Counted from the first letter of the stretch, positions 31,536-42,010 are shown. The stretch is 64,000 nucleotides of DNA from Saccharomycodes ludwigii (GCF_020623625.1 NC_060203.1:992001-1056000); one strand, 5' to 3'. Notes: generated by a model not told the origin, from the sequence alone. Program-made: numbers and translations.

Positions 31536-32390
31536 TCAATTGTAACAAATACCGCCGTCAACTGAAATGTTTTGACCGGTAATATAGTCACTCTCATCAC
31601 CAGCCAAGAATGCCACTAGACCAGAAATATCCTCAGGTGTTTCGCCTCTTTTAAGGGCAATAGACTCGATACTTTTCTTCAAATTTTCACCAATTGGTAA
31701 TCCGTTAACTTTGTGCATTTCTTCATCAATATGATCCCACATTTTAGTCAAAACAATACCAGGTGCATACGCATTACAAGTTATTCCCAATGGTGCCAAT
31801 TCTTTTGCGGCAGACTGTGTTAATGATTTAACTGCAAATTTAGAAGCTGAATATAATGGCAAAATTGGAAAGGCTTCATTTCCTGCAATCGAACAGCAGT
31901 TGATAATCTTGCCAACAATTTTGTTTCCATTTTCATAAGGTTCGTAGCTACCGTTTCTGTTATACTTAACAAAAACTTCTGAGGCAGCTTGAATACCATT
32001 CAAAACACCACCTACGTTTATTTTCATAACTTTATCCAATTGTTCAGGTGTACAATCTAAAAGTTTAGAAATCGATGCAATTCCAGCATTGTTAATCATG
32101 ACATCTAAATGATTATCAAATTTTGAAGCAATCGCATCGACCATTTCAACAACTGAACTTTTGTCACTAACGTCGACGGGGTAAAAAACGGGTGGTAACA
32201 ATGGTCCTTTGGCACTCAACGAATCGGTGGCGTATATTTTTTTGATTTCATTTATTACTTCGCCGGCTTTTCCTCTTTGTTGTTCCAAATCAGCTATACC
32301 AATCTGGAACCCCTTTGTAGCTAAACGCAAAGCAATACTTCTACCAATACCTTGGGCTGCACCTGTAATAATAGCGGTTTTAGGGGTCAT
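31536..32390 (-). CDS. Short-chain dehydrogenase, diacetyl reductase/butanediol dehydrogenase type
   Basis: NAD(P)-dependent classical SDR of 284 residues. Motifs: cofactor loop TGAAQGIG near the N-terminus, NNAG, catalytic Ser then YSASK, and the PGIV segment after the active site; C-terminal DYITGQNISVDGGICYN. The overall pattern, especially KELAPLGITCNAYAPGIV and TKMWDHIDEEMHK, is that of bacterial BudC/acetoin reductases and their yeast relatives, which interconvert diacetyl, acetoin and 2,3-butanediol. S. cerevisiae has no close member (its Bdh1 is from the MDR family). About 20 residues are inserted after the second strand (YATDSLSAKGPLLPP). It lies between MAK31 and MAK32, where S. cerevisiae has PET18. 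Substrate is inferred, not shown. Confidence 0.88.
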   Translation of the reverse strand: MTPKTAIITGAAQGIGRSIALRLATKGFQIGIADLEQQRGKAGEVINEIKKIYATDSLSAKGPLLPPVFYPVDVSDKSSVVEMVDAIASKFDNHLDVMINNAGIASISKLLDCTPEQLDKVMKINVGGVLNGIQAASEVFVKYNRNGSYEPYENGNKIVGKIINCCSIAGNEAFPILPLYSASKFAVKSLTQSAAKELAPLGITCNAYAPGIVLTKMWDHIDEEMHKVNGLPIGENLKKSIESIALKRGETPEDISGLVAFLAGDESDYITGQNISVDGGICYN

Positions 32391-32979
32391 TTCTTTTTTT
32401 CTTTTTCGTATTTAATATATATATATATATATATAATTTATTCTATATTGTTGTTGGTTGATAACAATGGGGATAGATCTCTGTATCTTATATAGATTTA
32501 AGATTTGTTAGAAATAACTATTCTGGCAAAATAAATCAGTCGAAATATGTTTAGTTATTTATTTGACTATCTATAGGCTATATATATAAGTGTAGATGAG
32601 CTATGAAATGAATAAAGAGTGTGACTTATAAAATGAAATAGAAAGATTGTTTTCTTGATTTTTTTTTTTTTTTTTTTTGTTTGTTTGTTTGCATTGTAAA
32701 TGTTCTTTTCCACCCTTTAAATGATCACCCCACCCCATTTATCCCTTGCAGGTCATTTATTTATTATGTATTAAATGTATTATCTATTGTTTATTTCCTT
32801 TTTTCCTTTTCATGATAACTGAAAAGGAAATGTATACTGTGTAGCGAGCTAAGAAGGTGGGGAAGGAAGACGGACGAATGGAATACTAGTAACGTGGAAC
32901 GTACCAAAGCTTTTTTTTTCTTTTGAAAAACAAGTCAAATCCGGTTTATTTTTTTTTTTTTAAAATGTAAAATATGTTG

Positions 32980-33014
<35 letters not shown>

Positions 33015-33114
33015 GCGGTTTATTTCAGGCTTACAAACACCCGTAAAAATAAATAAGTTGCTAAATGAATAAATACATAAATAAAAAAAAAAAAATTTAC
33101 TCTCCGTATTCTGA
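32391..33114. other. Intergenic region between the dehydrogenase and MAK32
   Basis: 724 bases. (TA)n at about 32416-32434 near the dehydrogenase start, T run (about 32660-32678), purine-rich patch (about 32845-32885), T run 32948-32961 followed shortly by an A run of 28 (32983-33010). No gene recognised. Confidence 0.4.
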
Positions 33115-34356
33115 CTAAAAACTGCTGGTACTTCCACTAATTTCATACTTTTCAAAATAACATTGTATTCTTTCTTGAAATGAACACCCGTTCCAAACAA
33201 ATAAACTTTTATTATTACCATCAGTACCATCATTATTTTCAATAACCTTTAAATCGGGCAATGCCCCCACTTGTTCAATTGCTATTCCAGCAGCGATATT
33301 ACCGCAAATAGCCGCTTTGTACCAATCATTACAATAAATCACTAATCCCATAGCAAACCCACCCAGAAATGCATTACCTCCACCTGTAGGATCGATGACT
33401 TTAGTACTGGTAATACTATGATATGCGGGCAAATGGTAAATATTTAAATTATGTGGTAATAAAAGTAGGCAACCAAGAACACCACATCTTAATACAATTC
33501 CGTTTCTCCTATTAATCTCGTTAGCACTGTAACCTATAAAGTCGTTGAAATCTTTAACCATTAGTTTTAAACATTCCTCAATTGTCACGGGCTCGTGCTC
33601 ATAACCAAATAATCTTGATCCCTCCTCCGCATTAGGTGATAATATAATCTCGTAAGATGGAGATGGTAATCCCGATGAATCTAATATATTATGCATGATA
33701 TCATAAATATCTTGATAGTTCTCTTGATTACATAGGTCAGGCACAGGTTCCCAAACAAATCTATTACATACATCACTACCCACCAAATCTTTAATAATTT
33801 TCTTACATCGTTTAGGCGAACATACCAGATGCATTATTTCAATCTTTTTCAATCTGGAATTGTTGTTCTCTAGGCAATAATTTTGCAAAATATCTTCACT
33901 TGTAATTTGCAATTTTGGTGTTAAATATTTAAAAGTTCTAAAATCATTTGCTCCATACTCATTATACCCTTTTGTAGTTAATCTATCCGCATTATATCTG
34001 AAAATAAGTCCAGGTAATTCATTACCATCACAAGTATTATTTGTATTATCACTAGAAGTGAAATTCCATTGTCGCATTTTTTCTTCAATATCAGTACCAT
34101 TAACCTTATTGTCGTTATTGTTACTTTGAACATCGTAAAAATCCCGTCCACAATCAACAATAAATTGTAAAATAGCTGGGTTCCTGTTGCTATTATGTCT
34201 GGCCACCACTGAAGCACCTAATGTTGCATATGTACCTGCACCACCAACTATATTCATATATTTTTTCGCTGTTACAGAATTATCTATATCGTCTAAAATA
34301 AACATACCATTTGTGCTAAATGACACATGCAAGTCATCTCTGTTGTTGCAATTCAT
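33115..34356 (-). CDS. MAK32: Mak32, PfkB-like sugar-kinase family protein
   Basis: Needed in S. cerevisiae for stable maintenance of the L-A dsRNA virus; biochemical activity unknown. 413 residues (S. cerevisiae: 363). PfkB-fold signs: N-terminal NIVGGAGTYATLGASVVAR and the C-terminal signature VIDPTGGGNAFLGGFAMGL. In active PfkB kinases this reads D-T-x-G-A-G-D; here the last, catalytic Asp is Asn and a Gly replaces the Ala, so phosphotransfer is doubtful (visible substitution, inferred effect). An acidic Asn-rich insert (about residues 80-115) accounts for the extra length. Same gene neighbourhood as in S. cerevisiae (MAK31, HTL1). Confidence 0.93.
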   Translation of the reverse strand: MNCNNRDDLHVSFSTNGMFILDDIDNSVTAKKYMNIVGGAGTYATLGASVVARHNSNRNPAILQFIVDCGRDFYDVQSNNNDNKVNGTDIEEKMRQWNFTSSDNTNNTCDGNELPGLIFRYNADRLTTKGYNEYGANDFRTFKYLTPKLQITSEDILQNYCLENNNSRLKKIEIMHLVCSPKRCKKIIKDLVGSDVCNRFVWEPVPDLCNQENYQDIYDIMHNILDSSGLPSPSYEIILSPNAEEGSRLFGYEHEPVTIEECLKLMVKDFNDFIGYSANEINRRNGIVLRCGVLGCLLLLPHNLNIYHLPAYHSITSTKVIDPTGGGNAFLGGFAMGLVIYCNDWYKAAICGNIAAGIAIEQVGALPDLKVIENNDGTDGNNKSLFVWNGCSFQERIQCYFEKYEISGSTSSF

Positions 34357-34470
34357 ATTTCACACTTTTTTTTTTTTTATTTTTAGATCTTTCTCAGTCA
34401 ATTTTTTTTTTTTTTTTTTTTTTGTCAATGTTAAAGCTTGAAAAATGGACTTTTAAGTGAATACTGTAAT

Positions 34471-34511
<41 letters not shown>

Positions 34512-34932
34512 TTCAGTGCCGACAGGTTTTGATCAATGAACGATAATATTAAAAGCTTCGCGCAATCACGATTTACACTATTACTTATCCAAATATTGCT
34601 CAATAACGCCAAAATAATCATACAAATCAAGCAGTAAACATATAATTCCATTTTAACCACAAATTAATATTATTTACAATCTACACATATTCTACTAATA
34701 AACCAGAGTTTAGTATATTATAAAGTTACAGAAAATATTCAAATTAAGGAAAAAAAAAAAAAAAAAGAATATGGAGGGAAAGAAGGAAATATGGAAGACT
34801 TGCTAAGCCACAAATATCATTAATTCTACCATGTAATTTCCGGTAATACTATAAAATATTACTGTTTTATCCCAATTATATACATACGCCAATGCCTCTT
34901 TTTTTTTTCTCTATTATTGTTTAACCATCCTT
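34357..34932. other. Intergenic region MAK32-AIM14 with facing T and A tracts
   Basis: 576 bases. A T run of 22 (34402-34423) is followed 48 bases later by an A run of 38 (34472-34509), able to pair as a foldback. Otherwise AT-rich, with another A run near 34749-34766. No gene supported. Confidence 0.45.
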
Positions 34933-36903
34933 TCAAAATTGATACTTCTCATACGCATAATTAACACCGTAGATACTTGCAAATTCAAACCCATCATCTA
35001 TTAAACTTTGAGGGCCACAACAACATAACCAAGTGTTCATTGTAGCGGTATTATCATTGACTTCACCACTTGAAGTTGTGCTTCCATCCTCGACATCATT
35101 TGTACCATCGGTACCATTATTTTGTAATAATTCAGATGGTGGTACAAATAATCCATCTTCCTTGATATCCGTCAAAATATCGGGTTTTTTGCCATAATGG
35201 TATCTAACATTTTCCAATGTTAATCCCAAAGGATTATATGATCTATTGATTTCCTGATCCATCTCCTCTTCTAAAGAACCCAAATCATCATCAACATCAA
35301 GCCCACTATCAACTTCGTTAGCGCCCATTGTCCTCAATTCAAAAGCAGCAGAATCATCTGACAATGAACTGTCACTACTGGCAGTGCCACTGTCGTTGTT
35401 TATTGTACTATTCGTAATGTAAATATCTACTGAATTATTATTTCCTGGTAAAATCTTGTCTGAGTGAAATTTAACATGCTTTAAAATGTGCAAGTCATAA
35501 ATGTCTCTTACAATCCAAATCAGCTTTAAATATTTTACATCTCCAGTAGATATTTTATTTAACACCAAATAATTAAAAATAGATAAAATAAAAGAGATCC
35601 CACTACCTCCAGCAACCAAACATATCTTGTCACCATTTGTAATCAATTCTTTGATGTCAGTACATGGAGGGTACAAATTGCACAAAGTGAATTTGTCACC
35701 CAAATTAAATTTAAACCTACGTGGATTTTCCCTAATTATCAAGCTAAATTCATCCATGTCGCAATCGGCTATACTATACGGGTGGGAAGGTGTTAACCAA
35801 TATAATGGGTTCAGTTTTCTATATAAATTAAGCCTAATATGAGAACCAGGTAATATATCAGTAAACTCAAATTTTTTAGTAGCAATATTGGTATCAACAT
35901 TGGAAGTTCTTCCCGTCTCAGTGTTGGAAGCAACACTAGGAATAGAATTACCAGTAGAAGTGACATTAACTTCACCTCCAGTTAATTTATGTGTTGGTAG
36001 TTTAACGACAATCATATTTGTATGGGCATAGTCATCACGCTTAGAAAGCAATTCAACAGAAGTAGCGTGAATGGTGTAGTTAAGCAAGTGGACAATCAAA
36101 AATAAAACATTGATTATAAAAAAGGGCGTAAGCACACTAGGTCTAGCATGATACACAGTAAGTATGGTGAAAACCCACATGGTTATATGGTGGTACGTGT
36201 AAAATATACCATAGAATTTAGTTCTAAATGGTTTCAATGAGAAGATAAACAGTTTTATTAACATAATAAATAATATTAATCCGGCAAAATTTTTTTTGTT
36301 TCCTAGTAACTTATTTGCTAAAACTTTGTCAGAGGACCACTTAATCAAGAATAAAATTGAATGGATAAAAGATAACACAATCATAAATCTGGAAATCCAC
36401 TTGTGTAAACTAATTGACTCTAGATATGAATAAAACACAGTGCCATACCCACGAGGAATTACCAAATAGAAATTCAAAAAAGTTAGGGCATAACTAAATC
36501 TTCCATACCTTTTAAAACTTACCGTGTAATGGTTAATAAAATATTCTTTAAAGTGGCTTTGAAATGCAAATAATGTAAGCAACAAAATAATTGGGAAATG
36601 AACCTTGGGGTTTAAGTGATATAAATTGTAGTACAAGTTGGATCCTAATCTTTTAGATGGGGTGAAATTGGATTTATTGGATCTGGTAAAAAAAGTTCTT
36701 AATAATAACAGAAATGCAATGTACACTATAGTAATGCCTAGTATATGGTTACCAAAAGATATATTAGCGAAATGTGTAGCACCATGCCTTGGTTTTAACA
36801 CTGTTATTTCATGAGCAGCATTGTTGTCATTAGCTCGATGGAGTAAAGTAGTTTGTGCCATTAATGGATGAATAAATAGAAGAAGTACCTTAATGAGTTG
36901 CAA
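34933..36903 (-). CDS. AIM14: Aim14/Yno1, ferric-reductase-like NADPH oxidase
   Basis: ER membrane flavocytochrome; S. cerevisiae Yno1 makes superoxide from NADPH. 656 residues (S. cerevisiae: 570). Seen in order: conserved start ATHFANISFGNHILG, several membrane helices, heme-ligand His candidates (SLHKWISRFMIVLSFIHS; YTYHHITMWVFTILTVYHAR), FAD-binding THPYSIA-like segment (LTPSHPYSIADCDMD), NADPH-binding VAGGSGISFIL, and C-terminal WLCCCGPQSL. An acidic Ser/Asp insert (about residues 505-560) lies in the NADPH domain. The first 14 residues look like a short hydrophobic leader; ATG at 36861 (642 residues) is an alternative start nearer to the S. cerevisiae N-terminus. Substrate assignment is by family. 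Confidence 0.92.
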   Translation of the reverse strand: MQLIKVLLLFIHPLMAQTTLLHRANDNNAAHEITVLKPRHGATHFANISFGNHILGITIVYIAFLLLLRTFFTRSNKSNFTPSKRLGSNLYYNLYHLNPKVHFPIILLLTLFAFQSHFKEYFINHYTVSFKRYGRFSYALTFLNFYLVIPRGYGTVFYSYLESISLHKWISRFMIVLSFIHSILFLIKWSSDKVLANKLLGNKKNFAGLILFIMLIKLFIFSLKPFRTKFYGIFYTYHHITMWVFTILTVYHARPSVLTPFFIINVLFLIVHLLNYTIHATSVELLSKRDDYAHTNMIVVKLPTHKLTGGEVNVTSTGNSIPSVASNTETGRTSNVDTNIATKKFEFTDILPGSHIRLNLYRKLNPLYWLTPSHPYSIADCDMDEFSLIIRENPRRFKFNLGDKFTLCNLYPPCTDIKELITNGDKICLVAGGSGISFILSIFNYLVLNKISTGDVKYLKLIWIVRDIYDLHILKHVKFHSDKILPGNNNSVDIYITNSTINNDSGTASSDSSLSDDSAAFELRTMGANEVDSGLDVDDDLGSLEEEMDQEINRSYNPLGLTLENVRYHYGKKPDILTDIKEDGLFVPPSELLQNNGTDGTNDVEDGSTTSSGEVNDNTATMNTWLCCCGPQSLIDDGFEFASIYGVNYAYEKYQF

Positions 36904-38067
36904 CTATGATGATCTACCTGTCTTGGTATGACGAAGATGGAAATTTTAAATAAGGTGCCCTCAGGGATGGAGATGAGTTTTGAAAGGTCGAGAATTAATC
37001 CTTTTCTTTTTTCCTTATTTTTTTTTTTTTTTTTTTTTTTTTGTTAGGTGGCTTAGGGAAAAAAAAAAAAAAAAAAAAAAAAAACAAGAAGCTAATTATA
37101 GAATTAGTATTTCACATAAAATGTAGTTACTAAATATGGATTTTCCAACCGATATATAACAATTGTGTTGAAATTTAAATATATTTACTGTCATTATAAA
37201 TGGTCCGAAGATAAGGTTATCCGTTAAAATCGGTTAAAGGTATTTTACAGTATTATTATGAAATACAATCTGAGGGTTTTTAAAAATAATTTGTTTGTTT
37301 ACATAAATAGTGATAATGATCATACTAAAACGGAGGTTAATTACCGACCTTCTTTTTTTTTTTGAGAAATTATAAGATAATAAAAATACAAAGATTGGCA
37401 AGGATAATCGATTGAAAAGTAAATAAAAGTGTAAAAAAGATAATTGTAAGTTCCAACATGATAAGTTAATAAAGATAGAGTTAGAAGTTGATGATAGTTA
37501 AAGATATCTAGAAAGAGGGCACAAAAAAACAAAATAAAAAAAAAATCTAATCTGTTTTAAATTTGATATTAATGAAGTTGAAAAATTAGGTGGACAAACT
37601 ATGCAGAAGGAGAAACGAATTTAATTTATCCAGACTTTAATAAAAATAAGCTAAAAATAAACCAAAAACATATAAATATATAAAAAAAAAAAAGGGAGAA
37701 AAGAAAGAGAAGAACAATATACTTTTCCATATATATATATATATATATAATATTTTCTCCCTTTCTACATCATTCCTATCGTACAATAAAGAGCTCAGTT
37801 TCAATTTTGGTTTTCCTTTTCCTTTTTTTTTTCTTTTATTTTTTCCCCTTTTCTTCTTTCTTTCTTTCCTTTTACTAAAAAAATAAAAAAAATGATTTTT
37901 CCCTTCTTCATTATCCTTTGTATTCTTATTATGGGTAGAGTGTAAACAGACGAACCTTCAAAAAAAAAAAAAAAAGAAAAACTTTACTAGGAAATCATTT
38001 TTTATCCATATATAACCCATCTATCAATTAAAAAAATAATCATACAAAACATATAAAAGCAACAAAA
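36904..38067. promoter_or_regulatory. Divergent promoter AIM14/AIP5
   Basis: 1164 bases. A T run of 25 (37018-37042) and an A run of 26 (37059-37084) are separated by only 16 bases and could form a long hairpin or cruciform. Also (TA)n at about 37731-37748, and CT-rich sequence around 37800-37870 typical of the AIP5 leader. No gene seen. Confidence 0.5.
37018..37084. repeat. Facing poly-T/poly-A inverted repeat
   Basis: T25, 16-base spacer (37043-37058), A26. Perfectly self-complementary arms of 25 bases in the AIM14/AIP5 divergent promoter. Confidence 0.85.
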
Positions 38068-41000
38068 ATGAACAGAGAAAACAATAGTAGCGACATCGAT
38101 AACGACATCACCTGTAATATTAGTAGTCCATCCTTGGTTGGTTTATCTATCAGAAGTGTTAATGACAAAGAAAATCCAGATTTTCAGGATGGTAAGCCAC
38201 AATTGACAGCGTCTCAAACAAGTTTATCAGTCTTTAACAATAACAATAATAATAGTGCAATTTCTGAATCGATTATCAAAGAAAAAGAAGAGGATGCTGA
38301 TTACACCACCGTTGCTGATTTAAATAAAGAGGGTGCTCTACTAACTGATGATAACGAAGTTGATGTAAACCAATTGATCAGAAACTCTTCTGCCACCAAT
38401 GATATTGATAATTTACAAAGAGTTTTAAAATTAAAGCAAAAAAGGATGAAGAATAATAGGGGCGTTAATCACCATAATGATATTTATGGCGAAACTCATA
38501 GCAATGATATCAGCCCAATTGTTTCTAACCAATCTTTACTGATTACTTCTACTGATCCAATAAATGATACCATTATGCCAAGTAACAAGTCTGCTACTTC
38601 CGGTGATAATGGGGAAACTAATGAAAAAGTTAGAAACTCCTATGGTGAGGATATTGTTATCAAGTCTGATAGACCACATTTGGCTAGAGGTGATTCTTAT
38701 CAAAACACAGTTAAAGGCAGTAGCAAAGAGAGAATTAGCAATAGCAATAATGGTTCTTCAACTGGTGTCGGTACTGCTACTACAACCACCAATACCGCTG
38801 CTATTACTTCAGACCAAGGCAGAAGTGGTAGATCTAAATACATTGGCAAAGAATACCTTAGATCATTGAGTAGGTCTATGAGTAGAGGTCCATCAGAATC
38901 TAGAGCTGATAGTAGCAACAACCAGAGCAGCAGTGCTGAGGATGATATCATTATTAACAATAACAATGATGATAACAGGAGTGACCCAATGATGCATTCC
39001 ACTAATAATTATTCTATTTCCAGAAACGATTTGGAAACTGCAACTTCCAATATTATTCATGAGGAAAAAGAGGAAGAGGAAGAGGGTGCTTTGATGAATG
39101 ATCAAGAAGACCTGGATCATCCTCATTCACTTAGTTGTCTTTAGCAAGATGAAGGATTATGCTTCCAATAACTATGACAATGAAGCTATAAAGAAGGTAG
39201 ATGACGACTATGTTGGTGATGATGAGCATGAAGAGGGAGAAAAAGAAGAAAAACAAGTTAATTTAAACAGTAAATTACAATTACCATTGTTAAATTCTGA
39301 CAGGAATATTGGTGACGCAAAAAGAACCGCTAAGTTGGACCACAGTTTTAATAATGTTTTAGAAGAGTTATATGATTTTATGAACTTGTCTAGTGACGAT
39401 GAAAAAAAAGAAGGGGGACAAAACCTAAAAGAGGATGGCCAAACGAAAGAGGATGGAGAAAAAGATTCAGAAAAAATTGATATCATCTCAGAAAATAATA
39501 AAGAATTTAGTGAAAAAGAAATATTGCTTGATCAAAATTTACCAACTTCAAGTAAATCTAACAAGGATGAGATGGGTAAAATTGGAGAGGTAACTATAGC
39601 CGTTGGAATAAATGATGTTCCTGACAAATGTGAAAAAGAAGTTTTTGTTTACAATAAAGCATATACACCAGAAAAAGAAAAAGAACTTACTGATGAAAAG
39701 AACAAAAAAATGGAGGAACAGCTTGAACAACAACTATTTGGGTCTCAAGAAAAAGAACGAGACTATTTGGAACCTAAGGAAGTCGAATCCGAGGGGGAAG
39801 ATACCGAGAAAAAAGAAATTGAGGAAACACAATCTAAAGAGGTGGAGCATGATAGGATGGGAATTGGAAAGGTACATTTTGGAGAGGCAGAGTCTGAAGA
39901 AAAGGGTTTTGGAAATGTGGAAGTTACAAAGACAGACGTAACAACAAAAGAGCAATTTGAAAAGAAAGAACCTGAGGAGGTAGAAATTGTAGAAGAAACC
40001 CCTAAAGAAGTTGAAATTGAAGAAGAGGAACCTAAAAAGGTAGAAATTGAAGGAGAAGAAGTTAAATCGGTGAAAGTTGAAAAGGGGAAGCCTATGGAAG
40101 TAGAAGTTGAAAAAGAGGAACTTAGGGAGGCAAATATTGAAGATGAGGAACCTAAAGAGGTAGAGATTGAAGAAGAGGAACCTAAAGAGGTAGAACTTGA
40201 AGAAGAGAATCCCAAGAAGGTAGAACTTGAAGAAGAGAATCCCAAGAAGGTTGAAGAAGAGGAACCTAAGGAGGTAGAACTTGAAGAAGAGAATCCCAAG
40301 AAGGTAGAGATTGAAGAAGAGGAACCTAAAGAGGTAGAACTTGAAGAAGAGGAACCTAAAGAGGTAGAACTTGAAGAAGAGGATCCCAAGAAGGTGGAAC
40401 TTGAAGAAGAGGAACCTAAAGAGGTAGAGATTGAAGATGAGAAGCTCAAAAAGGTAATAATTGAAAACGAGCAATTTGAAAAGGAAAAACCTCAAGAATT
40501 AGAAATTAAAAGGGATGAACTTGAAACTGAAAAACCTAAAACTATAACATGCAAAGAAACAGAGGTAGAGAATGAGGCTATTGGAGCAAATGAAGCTACA
40601 AAGGAAGAAGTGCAGGAGATTATGAAAGTCTTGACAGATAACGAAGACGAAATGGTAATAAAACACGAAAATGAGAAAGATGCTATTGAAGGAATACATG
40701 ACCAAGAGTTAAAAGAGGTTTCCAACGCTGTCAAAGACCAAGAGTTAAAAGAGGTTTCCAACGCTGTCAAAGACCAAGAAGAAAAACGGCCATATGCTAA
40801 TAGTGTTACTCCTACTGTTGGTGCAGATAAGGATTTTGGAATATGTAATGACAAAAAAATAGAACTTCAAGCTGATGGTAGCACCAGAAAGAACGAAACT
40901 AAAGAAGAAAATATTAAAACTTTCAAGGATGCAGGAGATCTAGAAGGTGACAAAGAGGAACCAAAGACTGAAAGTGATCAATCACTTGAAATTTTAGATG

Positions 41001-42010
41001 CGCTAGAAGAGAGTGAAGATAAATTGCAGAAGGATGCTAACGAATCACTTCAAATTTTGGAAGGAAATGAAGGAGAATTAAACAGTCAAACTAATGACTC
41101 AATTGAAATTTTAGAAGATATAGATAGCGAAAATGAGGAAAAACATGAGAATGTTGAAATTAATGATGCTAATGAGCAAGAAGAACGAAATTCACTTGAG
41201 AGTGACGCATACTCAGCCAATCAAACTAGCTATCATATATTAATTCCTTGTAATGAAAATGATAAAGGGTTGAGTTATTCTTCGGATGAGGAAGTTATGG
41301 TGAATGTTACTGATAAAGAAGAGACTGGCACGAAATTAGGAGAACAAGAAAACGAAAATGAAAGGGAGTTGGGCATTGAAGGAGAAAGTGGCAACTATTT
41401 TAATAATGAGAAGCCACAGAAACACATTGAACATGATGAACTGGGTGATATTGTTGTTGCAACTGACCAGAATGATGATTCGGTTCCCATTGCGGACAAA
41501 TTAAACGATGACATAGATGATTTGTTAAACGAATTGGAATTTATTGATGATTCTGAGGCTTCCAAATTATTAAACGATTTTGATACAATGAGATATAATG
41601 ATGAAAAGTCTTTATCATTTGTGAAAGACAAAAACTTGAGGAACACTAAAAATATCGAACCTGATACTAAAGCTAGTGCTGTTACTAGTTCAAAAGTGTC
41701 TCATTCAGAGATCTCTGATTATCTAAGTAAACAACCTGTGTACATTTATACTTCATTGGCTGGCGGTGGTTTCCATATGCCAAGCAGGACAAATAGACTA
41801 GCTCAGATATTGACTGCAAACAGAATACCGTTTACCTATAGAGATTTAGGAACAGATGAAGAAGCTAAGAAGGTTTGGAAAAGATATTCAAGAGGTAGGA
41901 TGCTTCCTGGTGTTGTTAGAGGTAAAGATGATATTATTGGCAATTGGGAAGAAATTGAAGATGCCAATGAGGAATATAGATTACGTGAGTTAATTTATGA
42001 GACTTTGTGA
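38068..42010 (+). CDS. AIP5: Aip5-like acidic repeat protein with glutaredoxin-like C-terminus, two frames joined by +1 frameshift
   Basis: S. cerevisiae Aip5 (YFR016C, 1233 residues) is an actin-interacting polarisome factor that promotes formin-driven actin assembly. Here frame 1 runs from ATG 38068 to a stop at 39142-39144, and the rest (to 42010) is in the next frame. The frames meet at CTT AGT T (39130-39136); +1 slippage joins 355 and 958 codons into 1313 residues. N-terminal part: Ser/Asn-rich with a basic block (KYIGKEYLRSLSRSMSRGPS). Middle: Glu/Lys repeats with consensus EEEEPKEVE (about 39970-40480). C-terminus (about the last 100 residues): thioredoxin/glutaredoxin-like domain (PVYIYTSLAGGGFHM, IPFTYRDLGTDEEA, GRMLPGVVRGKDDI) lacking the CxxC pair. 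Order AIP5-GSY-CMK on one strand matches S. cerevisiae. An ATG at 39149 could instead start the second frame alone. Confidence 0.9.
39130..39136 (+). other. Putative programmed +1 ribosomal frameshift site CTT AGT T
   Basis: The heptamer is in frame with the upstream AIP5 frame (CTT at 39130-39132, AGT at 39133-39135). Skipping the A at 39133 gives GTT GTC TTT AGC AAG in the downstream frame. The zero-frame stop TAG follows two codons later. CUU AGU U is the frameshift heptamer established for S. cerevisiae EST3; CUU AGG C is the related one in Ty1 and ABP140. Confidence 0.82.
39970..40480 (+). repeat. Tandem acidic repeat in AIP5, about 30-33 bases per unit
   Basis: Degenerate units encoding variants of EVEIEEEEPKE and EENPKKVELE. 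Most units are multiples of 3 bases, so copy-number change keeps the frame. The composition leaves long open frames on the opposite strand that are not genes. Confidence 0.85.
40700..40771 (+). repeat. Exact 36-base tandem duplication in AIP5
   Basis: Two identical units (40700-40735 and 40736-40771), each encoding DQELKEVSNAVK; a third partial copy (DQEEK) follows. Identity at every base implies a recent duplication or gene-internal conversion. Confidence 0.9.

Noticed and set aside
38335-38350. TACTAAC branch-point sequence in AIP5
   Set aside because: It is inside continuous coding sequence with no matching GTATGT donor or need for splicing.
39734-40495. Two long minus-strand open frames opposite the AIP5 repeats (Phe/Leu-rich and Ser-rich)
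   Set aside because: They are translations of the acidic coding repeat in other frames and are as periodic as the repeat itself.
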